Shown piece after piece: positions 19,807-30,391 of a stretch of DNA of 64,000 nucleotides. This stretch comes from an uncultured Polaribacter sp. (lineage in GTDB: Bacteria; Bacteroidota; Bacteroidia; Flavobacteriales; Flavobacteriaceae). Position 1 is the stretch's first letter. The number at the start of each line of letters is the position of its first letter. The stretch covers positions 62,001 to 126,000 of the forward strand of contig NZ_CANMUE010000001.1 of the NCBI RefSeq assembly GCF_947500975.1, read 5' to 3'. A program made the position numbers and the translations under genes. The notes below the pieces were generated by a model that saw only the letters and a list, made by a program, of their open reading frames with translations, did not search any database and was not told the DNA's origin.

Positions 19807-20337
19807 TTACTTTTTGTTTTTAGACTCTTCTTTGATAATTTTATCCGTAAAGCTCGACATTTTATTGATATCAATATTACCTATCAATGATAGAATCATA
19901 GACTCCGAAACCCCTTTTGTTTGTTTATCTATACCTTTTACAAACATTAAAACTTCACTAACAAAATCTTTATTATTTGTAGCTTTAACATAGATTTTAA
20001 CACGAGAATCATCACTTTTTATTCTCATTAACTGTGTTAAGTTTTGCTTTTTAATTGCAGAGTTTGCCATTGCTTCCATTTTAGCAGCAATTCCTAAATT
20101 ATCTGTAGAAAACATTTTGAACTCTTTTAAATCATTGATCATTTCAAAAGCTTGCATTACTTCATTACCATCAGAATTGGTGTCTTTTGGCTTAAACTTA
20201 TTTAAAAGTTCAAATGCATCTTTGGTAACTACTACCATATCTACACCATCCATATCTTCTAATGAATCAAAAAGTGATTGTGCATTAGAAACTATTGGGG
20301 CGATTATAAAGGCTATTAATAGAATTATTTTTTTCAT
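19807..20337 (-). CDS. DUF4252 secreted protein (paralog 1)
   Basis: 176 aa; signal peptide MKKIILLIAFIIAPIVSNAQS; 'IYVKATNNKDFVSEVLMFVKG'. Confidence 0.78.
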   Translation of the reverse strand: MKKIILLIAFIIAPIVSNAQSLFDSLEDMDGVDMVVVTKDAFELLNKFKPKDTNSDGNEVMQAFEMINDLKEFKMFSTDNLGIAAKMEAMANSAIKKQNLTQLMRIKSDDSRVKIYVKATNNKDFVSEVLMFVKGIDKQTKGVSESMILSLIGNIDINKMSSFTDKIIKEESKNKK

Positions 20338-20376
20338 AATTGTTCTGTTTACTTGGTTTTTAATTTTTACTTGGTT

Positions 20377-20799
20377 TTATTTTAATATTTTATTTACTGT
20401 TTTTTCATAAGTATGTAAAGTTGCAACTGCTTGTTCTCCTTTTTTAAGGTTCATAGACAATAGTTTAAAACCTTCATTTACTTGTGCAAATATCTTTTTT
20501 GCTTGATATCTTTCATATTCTTGTTTGCCAATAAATACGCTAAACAATAATACGATTGATGCTGCTACAGAAAGCCATTTTAAGTTTCTTCTTTTAGATT
20601 TCTTAGGTTCTAACTGAATGGTTTTTGTGTAGGTTTCATCTTTATTTGCAGAAAAATAATTAAACATATATGTGTACTCTTGTAAGTGTGGCGCAACTTC
20701 CTCTTTTGTAAAATAGTTTTTTAGGATTGCTTCTTCTTGCAAAGTAGTTTCTGCGTTTTCGTATTTTTCTACTAATTTTTCTATGTTAGCTAACTCCAT
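20377..20799 (-). CDS. Single-TM putative anti-sigma / sigma-associated protein
   Basis: 140 aa; N-terminal cytoplasmic helices, TM 'WLSVAASIVLLFSVFIG', overlaps the sigma gene by 14 bp. Confidence 0.6.
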   Translation of the reverse strand: MELANIEKLVEKYENAETTLQEEAILKNYFTKEEVAPHLQEYTYMFNYFSANKDETYTKTIQLEPKKSKRRNLKWLSVAASIVLLFSVFIGKQEYERYQAKKIFAQVNEGFKLLSMNLKKGEQAVATLHTYEKTVNKILK

Positions 20800-21295
20800 A
20801 GTTATGTTTTTTAATTAATGCTTCTCTTATTGTTTTTCTCGCTCTAGATAAAGCAACTCTTACTGCTGTTGGTTTCATATCAACCATTTTACATATTTCA
20901 TCAAAATCATATTGTTCAATGTCTCTCAGTTGAATAATAATTTTTTGTTGCTCTGGTAAATTTTCAATCAATCTGTGTACTTGGTTTACACTATCTTGAT
21001 GTTCTATTTTTTTATCTAAAGACGTTTCTTTTTCTTTATAATTACTATGAACTAATGTTAAATTACTTGCTTGTTTACTTTTTAAACGATCATAACAATA
21101 ATTTTTTGTCATTGTCATCGCAAAGGCTTCAACGTTTTTATAATCAGAAATTTTTTCTTTACTTCTCCATAATTTAAAAAGTAATTCTTGAGTAGCATCT
21201 TCAGCCTCTTCTCTAGAAACTAGAAGTCTTTTTGCTAATCTAAAAACCTTATCTTTAAAAGGTAAAACAACTTTTAGAAAGTCTGATTGGTTCAT
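20786..21295 (-). CDS. ECF-type RNA polymerase sigma factor
   Basis: 169 aa; region 2 'KDKVFRLAKRLLVSREEAEDATQELLFKLWRSKEKI', region 4 'LPEQQKIIIQLRDIEQYDFDEICKMVDMKPTAVRVALSRARKTIRE'. Confidence 0.93.
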   Translation of the reverse strand: MNQSDFLKVVLPFKDKVFRLAKRLLVSREEAEDATQELLFKLWRSKEKISDYKNVEAFAMTMTKNYCYDRLKSKQASNLTLVHSNYKEKETSLDKKIEHQDSVNQVHRLIENLPEQQKIIIQLRDIEQYDFDEICKMVDMKPTAVRVALSRARKTIREALIKKHNYGVS

Positions 21296-21352
21296 TTTTA
21301 ATTTGTTTTTCTGATATTTTTAAATCTCTTAATACCAGGTTTACATATTTAC

Positions 21353-21378
21353 GACGATGCATAATTAATTTTGTTACA
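21353..21378 (-). promoter_or_regulatory. ECF-type promoter upstream of the sigma gene (TGTAAC-N16-CGTC)
   Basis: Minus strand TGTAAC (21373-21378), 16 nt, CGTC (21353-21356), about 57 nt upstream of the sigma start codon. Confidence 0.55.
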
Positions 21379-21523
21379 TTAAATTTTAAAATAAAACTAA
21401 ATATGCTTAATTTGCGGTAAAATAATCTATAAAAATTATACAAATACTTTTAAAAAATTTAGTATAGTGTAAGTTTATATATTTTAAAACTACTTTTTAT
21501 TAAAGTTTCAAACTAAAGTTATA

Positions 21524-22963
21524 ATGAAAAAAATATTTAAATTAAGTTTTTTATCACTTCTATTTTTTATTGCTTCTTGTGAAAAAAAATCAAGTTTAAC
21601 AATTATTACTGATACAAATGATGATATTAATTATTTTATTTGGAAAGGTATGAACGCATATTATTTATGGCAAAATGACGTACCTGCTTTAAGTGATAAT
21701 AGATTTGCTAACTTTGATGATTTATATACTTATTTTAGAGGGTTTGGTTCTCCAGAAAGTGTTTTCAATAGTGTTTTATATCAGCAAGGAACTATAGATC
21801 GTTTTTCTTGGATTGTTGATGATTATGAAGAACTAGAAAACTCTTTTCAAGGTATTAATTTATCAAATGGAATTGAGTTTGGTTTGGTTCAAAATTATGA
21901 TGGTTCTCAAAATATATTTGGTTATGTAAGGTATGTTTTACCAAATTCTCCAGCTGATATTGGAGGTGTAGCAAGAGGTATGATTTTTAATTCTATTGAT
22001 GGAAATCAATTAACAATTACAAACTATAGAGACCTTTTATTTAGTGATAACACTTCTTATACTGTTGGTTTTGCTGATTTTAATGATGGAAATCCTGTTA
22101 CAAATAGCAACTCAGTAATTTTAAATAAAACAGAATTACAAGAGGATCCTATTGCAATAACGAAAGTTTTTGAAGAAGGAGATAAAAAAATAGGATATTT
22201 ATTATACAATCAATTTGCGAGCTCTTTTGATAATCAATTAAATGATGCCTTTAGTGTATTTAAATCATCAGGAGTTAACGAATTAATTGTAGATTTAAGA
22301 TATAACGGTGGTGGTTCCGTACAAACTGCTACGTATTTAGGAAGTATGATTACGGGTCAATTTAACAATCAAGTTTACTCAAAAGAATCATGGAATGATA
22401 AAGTAAAAGCAGCATTTGATGCAGATCAGTTTTTAAATAATTTTACAGATAATATTGATAACACTCCTATAAATAGTTTAGGTTTAGAAAGTGTTTATTT
22501 TATTGTTTCGGGTAGTTCAGCTTCTGCTTCAGAATTAGTTATAAATTCTTTAAATGCTTATATTGATGTAAAATTAGTTGGTACTACAACTGTAGGAAAA
22601 CAAGTAGGTTCTATTACTCTATATGATTCTGATAATTTAAGAAAAGATAATGCTAATTTAAATTTAGATCACAAATATGCAATTCAACCCTTAGTATTAG
22701 AAATTGTAAATAAAAATGATGAAAATGAAATAAATGGTTTCACTCCTGGAGAGAATATAACTGGTATCAATTTAAAAGAAGACTATGGTAATTTAGGTAT
22801 TTTAGGAGAAAGATCAGATCCATTATTAGATAGAACAATTATTTACATTACTACTGGTTCAAAATCTAGTAGTAATGAAAAAGCTAATATTAAAAATAAT
22901 GAAGTATATAATTCTAAACTAGCAACACCTAGTAGTAATAATATGTTTTCTAAGTTAAAATAA
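21524..22963 (+). CDS. S41 family (C-terminal processing) peptidase lipoprotein
   Basis: 479 aa; lipobox IASCEKK; 'ELIVDLRYNGGGSVQTA', 'IVSGSSASASELVINSL'. Confidence 0.92.
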   Translation: MKKIFKLSFLSLLFFIASCEKKSSLTIITDTNDDINYFIWKGMNAYYLWQNDVPALSDNRFANFDDLYTYFRGFGSPESVFNSVLYQQGTIDRFSWIVDDYEELENSFQGINLSNGIEFGLVQNYDGSQNIFGYVRYVLPNSPADIGGVARGMIFNSIDGNQLTITNYRDLLFSDNTSYTVGFADFNDGNPVTNSNSVILNKTELQEDPIAITKVFEEGDKKIGYLLYNQFASSFDNQLNDAFSVFKSSGVNELIVDLRYNGGGSVQTATYLGSMITGQFNNQVYSKESWNDKVKAAFDADQFLNNFTDNIDNTPINSLGLESVYFIVSGSSASASELVINSLNAYIDVKLVGTTTVGKQVGSITLYDSDNLRKDNANLNLDHKYAIQPLVLEIVNKNDENEINGFTPGENITGINLKEDYGNLGILGERSDPLLDRTIIYITTGSKSSSNEKANIKNNEVYNSKLATPSSNNMFSKLK

Positions 22964-22974
22964 TCATTTTTTTT

Positions 22975-23907
22975 CTAAATTTCTTGGTCTGTTAACATAT
23001 CTGGTCTAAACTCGCTCATCAATTCTTCACGTTTAGATTTAGCAAATTTATAGCCAGATTTCCACCATTTACGCATGTTTTTTTCATCAAAAACTAAAGA
23101 ATTTGTTGTTAAAACTGTAGGAGTATAATATAAATTTAATTTTACATTTTTATTCTTTGCAGCTAATTTTCCAATTGTAATATTGTGTCTTTCTACATGT
23201 GTTAACATAAAATCGAACACATCAAAAAGCAAAGAAAACGGATTTTTTGAATGCAATCTATTGGTTTGGGTAACCTCTGTTTCTAAAATTATGGCATCAA
23301 TTTCTGTAGCACCTCTTAAAATTGCTTCTCTAATAGGAACTAAAGAACCAAAACCACCATCTGCATATTGTTGGTTATTTTTTTCTAATAAACTCATAAA
23401 TGGAACGTAATTACAAGAACCCCAAATCCAATCACAAAAATCTTCATAAGTACAATCATTACTAGATTTATATTCAATTTGATTAGCAGTTAAATTAGAA
23501 ACAGTAACAACAACTTCTTTATTACAATTTTTAATTTCTTCATACATTTTTTTAGTAATATTATTCTTAATCAAACTTCTTAAGTTATTACTTTCACCAA
23601 AAGTTTTTCTTCCATTTAATAAGTTCCATAAAGTATTAAAATGATTAATACTAACCACTTTTTCTCCAGCAACCTTTTTTATTTTAAAAGGATTATTACT
23701 AAAAATAGTTTCTTGACTAACATTTGTATACAAAGTTTTTAACTCATCTAACATGCCCAAAGCCAAGTGAGAAACCATTAAACTTCCAGTAGAAGTACCA
23801 ACATAAAGATCATAATCTTTATTTTCTTTTTTCATTAAGTATTGTGCAACGCCACCTGCAAAGGCACCTTTACTTCCTCCACCAGAAATTACTAATGCTT
23901 TTTTCAT
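22975..23907 (-). CDS. Patatin-like phospholipase
   Basis: 310 aa; 'ISGGGSKGAFAGG', 'VGTSTGSL' (GxSxG), 'YADGGFGS' (DGG). Confidence 0.93.
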   Translation of the reverse strand: MKKALVISGGGSKGAFAGGVAQYLMKKENKDYDLYVGTSTGSLMVSHLALGMLDELKTLYTNVSQETIFSNNPFKIKKVAGEKVVSINHFNTLWNLLNGRKTFGESNNLRSLIKNNITKKMYEEIKNCNKEVVVTVSNLTANQIEYKSSNDCTYEDFCDWIWGSCNYVPFMSLLEKNNQQYADGGFGSLVPIREAILRGATEIDAIILETEVTQTNRLHSKNPFSLLFDVFDFMLTHVERHNITIGKLAAKNKNVKLNLYYTPTVLTTNSLVFDEKNMRKWWKSGYKFAKSKREELMSEFRPDMLTDQEI

Positions 23908-23953
23908 TTTCTATAAATGATTTGTTTAATTTAGTCGTATAAAAATATCAAAA

Positions 23954-25006
23954 ATGAAAAGAATACCAACATTAATTTTAGTTTTACTTGTAATTATTTC
24001 TTGTTCCAAAGAATATACACCAAGAAACATAGAAAATATTGAAATTCAGGAATTTAAAATAGATAGTACAAGCATTAGAGCAATTGTAGCTATTAATGAT
24101 AGTACATTATATTTTGCAGGTTCTAGAGGAGATTTTTCAAAAACAACAAATGCAGGAAAATCTTGGAATACAAAATATATAACTCATCAAGATTCTATAA
24201 TTCCAAATTTTAGAAGTTTAGCAAAAAATGACGATGCTTTTTTTGCACTTTCAATCACTAATCCTGCTTTATTATATAAAATTACACATTATAAAACTGA
24301 ATTGGTTTATAATGAGAATCATCCAAAAGTATTTTATGATGCCATACATTTTTTTAAAGACAAAAAACATGGAATTGCAGTAGGAGATCCAACAGAAAAT
24401 TGCGCATCCATAATTATAACTTCTGATGGAGGAAATACATGGGAGAAAATTTTATGTGAAAATTTACCCAGTTTTGAAGAAGGAGAAGCCTTTTTTGCAG
24501 CAAGTAATACCAACATAAAAATAATTGATAAAACGGTTTGGATTGCTTCTGGAGGTAAAAAAGCACGTATTTTAAAGTCTGATAATTTTGGCAAAACTTG
24601 GCAAATATTTAATACTCCAATCATTCAAGGAAATGGGTCGCAAGGAATATATTCTATAGATTTTTCTGATAAAAATAACGGAATTATTATAGGAGGAGAT
24701 TATTCTAAACCTCTTGAAAACAAAGCAAATAAAGCAATCACAAATGATGGTGGAAAAACTTGGACTTTAGTTGCTGACAATCTAAACCCTAATTATAAAA
24801 GTTGTGTACAATATGTGCCAAATACTCAAGGAAAAGAAGTTTTTGCTGTTGGTAAAACGGGAATTTCTTTTTCTAATGATTCGGGAAAAACATGGAAAGA
24901 AGTTTCAAAAGACAGTTATTATACAATTCTATTTGTAGATAAAAATACAGCTTGGCTAGGTGGTTATCAAAAAATAGGAAAATTGAATTTAAAAATAACT
25001 AAATAA
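23954..25006 (+). CDS. YCF48/BNR-repeat (photosystem II stability factor-like) lipoprotein
   Basis: 350 aa; repeated 'TTNAGKSWN', 'TSDGGNTWEK', 'KSDNFGKTWQ', 'TNDGGKTWT', 'SNDSGKTWKE' Asp-box-like motifs. Confidence 0.85.
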   Translation: MKRIPTLILVLLVIISCSKEYTPRNIENIEIQEFKIDSTSIRAIVAINDSTLYFAGSRGDFSKTTNAGKSWNTKYITHQDSIIPNFRSLAKNDDAFFALSITNPALLYKITHYKTELVYNENHPKVFYDAIHFFKDKKHGIAVGDPTENCASIIITSDGGNTWEKILCENLPSFEEGEAFFAASNTNIKIIDKTVWIASGGKKARILKSDNFGKTWQIFNTPIIQGNGSQGIYSIDFSDKNNGIIIGGDYSKPLENKANKAITNDGGKTWTLVADNLNPNYKSCVQYVPNTQGKEVFAVGKTGISFSNDSGKTWKEVSKDSYYTILFVDKNTAWLGGYQKIGKLNLKITK

Positions 25007-25023
25007 TAGTTTGTAAATTTATT

Positions 25024-25593
25024 ATGCTTAACAGATACTATCTTTTTTTAATAACCTCACTCCTATTTTTTTCTTGTAGTAAACAATCCGAAATTAGTAA
25101 GGAATTTGGTTGTAAAACATCAAAATTTAAAAATTTAGAAATTGTTGAAGATTTTAGAAGAAAGTTTGAAATAGAATTACCCAAATCTTGGAAAACAAAT
25201 TTGTATTATGATAAACTCCAATCTTCTATTTATACTGCAGATACCACAAAACAATTAACAGAAACAATACTTTTAGATATCAGTTATATAAATGATAAAA
25301 TTAATTTTGATGATGAATTTTCTTTAAAACAAGAGCAAGAACATCTTGCTAAAGGTTTGATTAAAACAAAATCAAAGCAAATTACTTTATTAAAAAAACC
25401 ATCAATGCATTTTGTTTACAAAGGAAAAAAGGGAAACTTTAAGTATCAAATTTCTAACATTTTTATTAAAATTGATCCTCAAAATTTCATACTTGCCAAA
25501 ACAGAAATTTATGGAGACTCTTTAGTAAATGAAAAGCTATGCAACTCTTTTTCATTAATTGAAAACATTAAAATACATCAAAAAAATGATTGA
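25024..25593 (+). CDS. Hypothetical lipoprotein
   Basis: 189 aa; MLNRYYLFLITSLLFFSCSKQ lipobox; overlaps pepT start by 8 bp. Confidence 0.6.
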   Translation: MLNRYYLFLITSLLFFSCSKQSEISKEFGCKTSKFKNLEIVEDFRRKFEIELPKSWKTNLYYDKLQSSIYTADTTKQLTETILLDISYINDKINFDDEFSLKQEQEHLAKGLIKTKSKQITLLKKPSMHFVYKGKKGNFKYQISNIFIKIDPQNFILAKTEIYGDSLVNEKLCNSFSLIENIKIHQKND

Positions 25594-26830
25594 AAAACAA
25601 CACATTACACAACGTTTCTTAAAATATGTAAAAATAGATACAGAATCTGACCCTAACAATCCTGCTTTTCCAAGTACAGAAAAACAATGGGATTTAGCCA
25701 AAATCTTAGAAAAAGAACTTAAAGAAATTGGTATGCAAGAAATTGAGTTAGATGAAAATTGTTACATCATGGCAACTTTACCTAGCAATTTAGATTATGA
25801 TGTACCTACAATTGGTTTTGTAGCTCATATAGATACAAGTCCAGATTTTACAGGCGAGAATGTAAATCCTCAAATTATTGAAAATTATAATGGACAGGAT
25901 ATCATTTTAAATGAAGAAAAAAACATCATTTTATCTCCTAATTATTTTGAAGATTTATTACAATACAAAGGGCAAACTATAATTACAACAGACGGAACAA
26001 CACTCTTAGGTGCAGATGATAAAGCTGGTGTTACAGAAATTGTTTCTGCTATGGAATACCTAATTAACAACCCTGAAATTAAACATGGTAAAATTAGAAT
26101 TTGTTTTACACCTGATGAAGAAGTTGGCAAAGGAGCACATTTATTTGATGTAGAAAAGTTTGGTGCAGAATGGGCTTATACAATGGATGGAAGTCAAATT
26201 GGAGAATTAGAATATGAAAACTTTAATGCTGCAAGTGCAAAAGTTACTATTACTGGTAAAATTGTGCATCCAGGTTATGCAAAAGGAAAAATGATTAATT
26301 CGATGTTAATTGCTAAACAATTTATTGCCGCTATTCCTGCAAATGAAGTTCCTGAAAAAACTAGTAATTATGAAGGTTTTTTTCATTTACATGATATGAA
26401 AGGTAATGTTGAAGAAACTGTTTTAGAATATATTATTAGAGATCATGATTTAGACTTATTCAAAAAAAGAAAAAATTTAATGCAAAAAATAACTAATAAT
26501 ATGAATAAACATTTACAACAAGAGTTAATTCATATTGAAATAAAAAATCAATATTTTAATATGAAGGAAAAAGTAACTCCAGTTATGCATATTGTAGATA
26601 TCGTTGAAGAAGTAATGAAAGAAATAGGAATAAAACCATTAATAAAACCTATTAGAGGTGGCACAGACGGATCTCAACTTTCTTATAAAGGCTTACCTTG
26701 CCCAAATATTTTTGCTGGCGGACATAATTTTCATGGACGATTTGAGTACGTTCCTGTTGAATCTATGATAAAAGCTACCCAAGTAATTGTTGGTATTACT
26801 AAAAAGGTTGGTGAAAATTATAAATGCTAG
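25586..26830 (+). CDS. pepT: Peptidase T (tripeptide aminopeptidase)
   Basis: ORF 25559..26830; MIEKQHITQRFLKYVKIDTES start at 25586; 'FVAHIDTSPDFTGENVNP', 'TDGTTLLGADDKAGVTE', 'IRGGTDGSQLSYKGLPCPN'. Confidence 0.94.
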   Translation: MIEKQHITQRFLKYVKIDTESDPNNPAFPSTEKQWDLAKILEKELKEIGMQEIELDENCYIMATLPSNLDYDVPTIGFVAHIDTSPDFTGENVNPQIIENYNGQDIILNEEKNIILSPNYFEDLLQYKGQTIITTDGTTLLGADDKAGVTEIVSAMEYLINNPEIKHGKIRICFTPDEEVGKGAHLFDVEKFGAEWAYTMDGSQIGELEYENFNAASAKVTITGKIVHPGYAKGKMINSMLIAKQFIAAIPANEVPEKTSNYEGFFHLHDMKGNVEETVLEYIIRDHDLDLFKKRKNLMQKITNNMNKHLQQELIHIEIKNQYFNMKEKVTPVMHIVDIVEEVMKEIGIKPLIKPIRGGTDGSQLSYKGLPCPNIFAGGHNFHGRFEYVPVESMIKATQVIVGITKKVGENYKC

Positions 26831-26869
26831 AAATAAGTTTAATTTTGAATTAATCTAATACTTTTAGTG

Positions 26870-27409
26870 TTAAGAGAATTCTGGTTTTTTTCCTTTTACG
26901 TTTTTATAAAATTGATAAAAGAATTCAAAATCTTTTTCTTTATTTTCAGTTGTATAATATGGTTTTGATATTTTTAATTTTTTATTTTCAAAATCTAAAG
27001 TTGCCATTACAATAGGCACATTAGCTCCTTTTGCTATATAATAAAAACCAGTTTTCCATTTATCAACTTTTTTACGAGTTCCTTCTGGAGATAAACCTAA
27101 CCTAAATTCATCTTTAGAATTAAAAATTTGTACAATAGCATCTACTAAATTATTGCTCTGACTTCTATCAACTGGTGTTCCACCTAAACCTCTAAAAAAA
27201 AAGCCAAAAGGCCCTTTAAAAAGAGAATTCTTACCAATAAAATTAATCATAATTCCAGAACTCATTCTTGCTAAAATTGCAATAGGAAAATCCACCCAAC
27301 TTGTGTGAGGTGCAGCTATAACAACATATTTTTTAACTTCTCTAGAAAAATCTCCTTCAAATCTCCAACCTAAAATTCTAAATAATATAAATTTTGCGAA
27401 TCCTTTCAT
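26870..27409 (-). CDS. Lysophospholipid/1-acyl-glycerol-3-phosphate acyltransferase family
   Basis: 179 aa; 'APHTSWVDFPIAIL' (HxxxxD), 'GLSPEGTRK'. Confidence 0.85.
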   Translation of the reverse strand: MKGFAKFILFRILGWRFEGDFSREVKKYVVIAAPHTSWVDFPIAILARMSSGIMINFIGKNSLFKGPFGFFFRGLGGTPVDRSQSNNLVDAIVQIFNSKDEFRLGLSPEGTRKKVDKWKTGFYYIAKGANVPIVMATLDFENKKLKISKPYYTTENKEKDFEFFYQFYKNVKGKKPEFS

Positions 27410-27450
27410 TCTCTGTTTTAAAAGTGATAAATTTAAGGACTTAATTTGAT

Positions 27451-28797
27451 ATGATGAACGATTTGATTATTTACTTCTTAATAGCATTGATTTTTAGTGC
27501 AATAGGTTTTTTTATTGGAAAATTATTAACGAAATTAAACTTTGAAAAAGAGAAAACTTCTGTAGAAAAAGAAAAATCTACCCTAGAAGAACGTGTAGTT
27601 TTATTGCAACAATCTAAAGATATCACAGAAAATAACTTTATTGAATCTCAAAAAGAGTTTAAAACACTACAACAAGAAAAAGAAAGTTTAATTTCTGAAA
27701 AATCTACTTTAATTTCAGAATTAAAAAGTTTAGAATTAAAACTAAATGATAATAAAGACGAAGTAAAGAATCTAAATGAAAAATTTACCAAAGAATTTGA
27801 AAATTTAGCCAATAAAATTTTAGATGAAAAATCGTCAAAATTCACAGAACAAAATAAAGAAAATTTAAAAACTATTTTAAATCCGCTACAAGAAAAAATT
27901 AAGGTTTTTGAAGATAAGGTAGATAAAACTCACAAAGAAAGTATTGATTACCATGCAGCTTTACGTCAACAAATTCTTGGCTTAAAAGAAATGAACTTGC
28001 AAATGAGCAAAGAAACTATCAACTTAACAAAAGCGTTAAAAGGCGATAATAAAACCCAAGGTAATTGGGGTGAATTAGTTTTAGAAAGAGTATTAGAAAA
28101 ATCTGGTTTAGAAAAAGATAGAGAGTATTTTGTACAGCAAAGCTTTACCAATGAAACAGGTAAAAGAGTTTTACCAGATGTTGTTATTCATTTACCCGAT
28201 AATAAAAAAATGATTGTAGACTCTAAAGTTTCTTTAACCGCTTATGAGCAATTTGTAAATGAAGAAGATGAAACTTTAAAAATAACGCATTTAAAAAATC
28301 ATGTATTATCTTTAAATAAACATGTAGCACAATTGTCTGAAAAAAAATATGAAGATATTTACGAAATTGAATCGCCAGACTTTGTTTTACTTTTTATACC
28401 TATAGAACCAGCTTTTGCTGTTGCTTTAAATGCTGATAATTTACTTTATAACAAAGCTTTCGAAAAAAACATTGTTATTGTAACTCCATCAACTTTATTG
28501 GCAACTTTACGTACAATTGATACCATGTGGAATAACGAAAAACAGCAAAGAAATGCTATTGAAATTGCAAGACAAGCAGGTGCTTTGTATGATAAATTTC
28601 ATGGCCTTTTATCAGATTTAATTGGAGTTGGTAAAAAAATTGACGCTTCTAAATCTGATTATAATTCTGCTATGAATAAGCTTTTTGAAGGAAAAGGAAA
28701 CCTTATTACAAGTGTTGAAAAGTTGAAAAAAATGGGTGCCAAAGCTAAAAAAGCATTGCCAACTAATATCATTGACAGAGCAAATGATGAAGATTAA
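27451..28797 (+). CDS. rmuC: DNA recombination protein RmuC
   Basis: 448 aa; N-terminal TM, coiled coil, 'GNWGELVLERVLEKSGLEKDREYFVQ', 'VIHLPDNKKMIVDSKVSLTAYE'. Confidence 0.94.
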   Translation: MMNDLIIYFLIALIFSAIGFFIGKLLTKLNFEKEKTSVEKEKSTLEERVVLLQQSKDITENNFIESQKEFKTLQQEKESLISEKSTLISELKSLELKLNDNKDEVKNLNEKFTKEFENLANKILDEKSSKFTEQNKENLKTILNPLQEKIKVFEDKVDKTHKESIDYHAALRQQILGLKEMNLQMSKETINLTKALKGDNKTQGNWGELVLERVLEKSGLEKDREYFVQQSFTNETGKRVLPDVVIHLPDNKKMIVDSKVSLTAYEQFVNEEDETLKITHLKNHVLSLNKHVAQLSEKKYEDIYEIESPDFVLLFIPIEPAFAVALNADNLLYNKAFEKNIVIVTPSTLLATLRTIDTMWNNEKQQRNAIEIARQAGALYDKFHGLLSDLIGVGKKIDASKSDYNSAMNKLFEGKGNLITSVEKLKKMGAKAKKALPTNIIDRANDED

Positions 28798-28863
28798 ATA
28801 GTAAAAAATAATATTGTTAAAATAAGCATTAATAAATTTTTCAATATTTAAATTTAATGATAA

Positions 28864-28895
28864 AAAAAACATCAAGAATAAACTTGATGTTTTTT
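28864..28895. terminator. Bidirectional terminator between rmuC and glyA
   Basis: aaaaaacatcaag-aataaa-cttgatgtttttt. Confidence 0.85.
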
Positions 28896-28918
28896 GGTAT
28901 TTAAATTTTATAATTTTG

Positions 28919-30193
28919 TTACATTACAAAAAGCCTTCTAGAGCTCATCATATCATTTACTCTTTCAGCTATAGCTTCTAAAGCATGCTCATTTGCAGCA
29001 TTTATAATTGCTTCATCAATAAAGTTAACTATAGCAGCCATATCTTCTTCTTTTAATCCTCTAGTAGTAACAGCAGCTGTACCAACACGAATTCCAGAAG
29101 TTACAAATGGTGATTTATCATCAAAAGGAACCATATTTTTATTTACAGTAATGTCTGCTTTACCAAGCGCTATTTCTGCATCTTTTCCAGAAATGTTCTT
29201 ATTTCTTAAATCAATTAACATACAATGATTGTCGGTTCCTCCAGAAATAATATTGTATCCTTTAGCAACAAATTCCTTAGCCATTGCAGCAGCATTTTCT
29301 TTAACTTGAATTTGGTATTCTAAAAACTCATCAGTTAAAGCTTCTCCAAAAGCAATTGCTTTTGCTGCAATAACATGCTCTAAAGGTCCTCCTTGATTTC
29401 CAGGGAAAACAGATGAATTTATTAACATTGACATCATTTTTGGCTTTCCACTTTTAAGAGTTTCTCCAAAAGGATTCTCAAAATCTTTACCAATCATAAT
29501 CATACCTCCTCTTGGACCTCTTAATGTTTTATGAGTAGTTGTTGTTACAATATGGCAATGAGGTAAAGGATCGTTTAAAATTCCTTTAGCAATTAATCCA
29601 GCTGGGTGAGAAATATCTGCCATTAAAATAGCACCAACCATATCTGCAATTTCTCTAAATTTTTCAAAATTAATATCTCTAGAATATGCAGAAGCACCAG
29701 CAATTATTAATTTTGGCTTATGTTCTTTAGCTTGTTTTTCAACATGATCATAATCTATTCTCCCAGTTTCTTTATCAACTCCATAAAATACAGGATTGTA
29801 TAATTTACCAGAAAAATTTACTGGAGATCCATGTGTTAAATGCCCACCATGTGATAAATCGAAACCTAAAACGGTATCTCCTGGTTTTAAACAAGCCGCA
29901 AATACAGCTGTATTTGCCTGAGAACCAGAATGTGGTTGCACATTTACATATGCTGCTCCAAACAATTCTTTTGCTCTATCAATAGCTATTTGTTCTACAA
30001 TATCAACAACTTCACAACCTCCATAATATCTTTTTCCAGGATAGCCTTCAGCGTATTTATTAGTTAAAACAGAACCTTGGGCTCTCATAACTTGATCACT
30101 AACAAAGTTTTCTGAAGCTATTAACTCTAAACCATTTAATTGTCTTTCTTTTTCTTCCTCAATAAGGTCAAAAATTTGATTGTCTAATTGCAT
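28919..30193 (-). CDS. glyA: Serine hydroxymethyltransferase
   Basis: 424 aa; '[34 protein letters not shown]', '[15 protein letters not shown]'. Confidence 0.97.
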   Translation of the reverse strand: MQLDNQIFDLIEEEKERQLNGLELIASENFVSDQVMRAQGSVLTNKYAEGYPGKRYYGGCEVVDIVEQIAIDRAKELFGAAYVNVQPHSGSQANTAVFAACLKPGDTVLGFDLSHGGHLTHGSPVNFSGKLYNPVFYGVDKETGRIDYDHVEKQAKEHKPKLIIAGASAYSRDINFEKFREIADMVGAILMADISHPAGLIAKGILNDPLPHCHIVTTTTHKTLRGPRGGMIMIGKDFENPFGETLKSGKPKMMSMLINSSVFPGNQGGPLEHVIAAKAIAFGEALTDEFLEYQIQVKENAAAMAKEFVAKGYNIISGGTDNHCMLIDLRNKNISGKDAEIALGKADITVNKNMVPFDDKSPFVTSGIRVGTAAVTTRGLKEEDMAAIVNFIDEAIINAANEHALEAIAERVNDMMSSRRLFVM

Positions 30194-30336
30194 TGTTTTT
30201 TATTTATATGATGCATCAAAAGTAACAAAAAAAGAAGTCTTCATAAAACAAGTTGTTATAATATTTTATAACTTTTTTTTAATAATTATTGTATTCAAAA
30301 TAAAGTAGTGTTAAAATTATATTTTTAATGTTTTTT

Positions 30337-30369
30337 TTGTTTTAAAATGTAAAAAATTATGTACGTTTG
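30337..30369 (+). promoter_or_regulatory. Bacteroidetes-type promoter for fumarylacetoacetase gene
   Basis: TTG (30337-30339), 22-nt spacer, TACGTTTG (30362-30369); start codon at 30392. Confidence 0.55.
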
Positions 30370-30391
30370 AGAAAAATAAATTAATAATATA

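Noticed and set aside
21255-21443. 62-aa ORF overlapping the sigma gene and its promoter
   Set aside because: No homology-like features; the region is better explained as the ECF promoter and 5' UTR.
30225-30251. Promoter for glyA (TACTTTTG with TTG 24 nt upstream)
   Set aside because: The -7 box matches but the spacer exceeds the usual 17-23 nt, so it was not listed as a feature.
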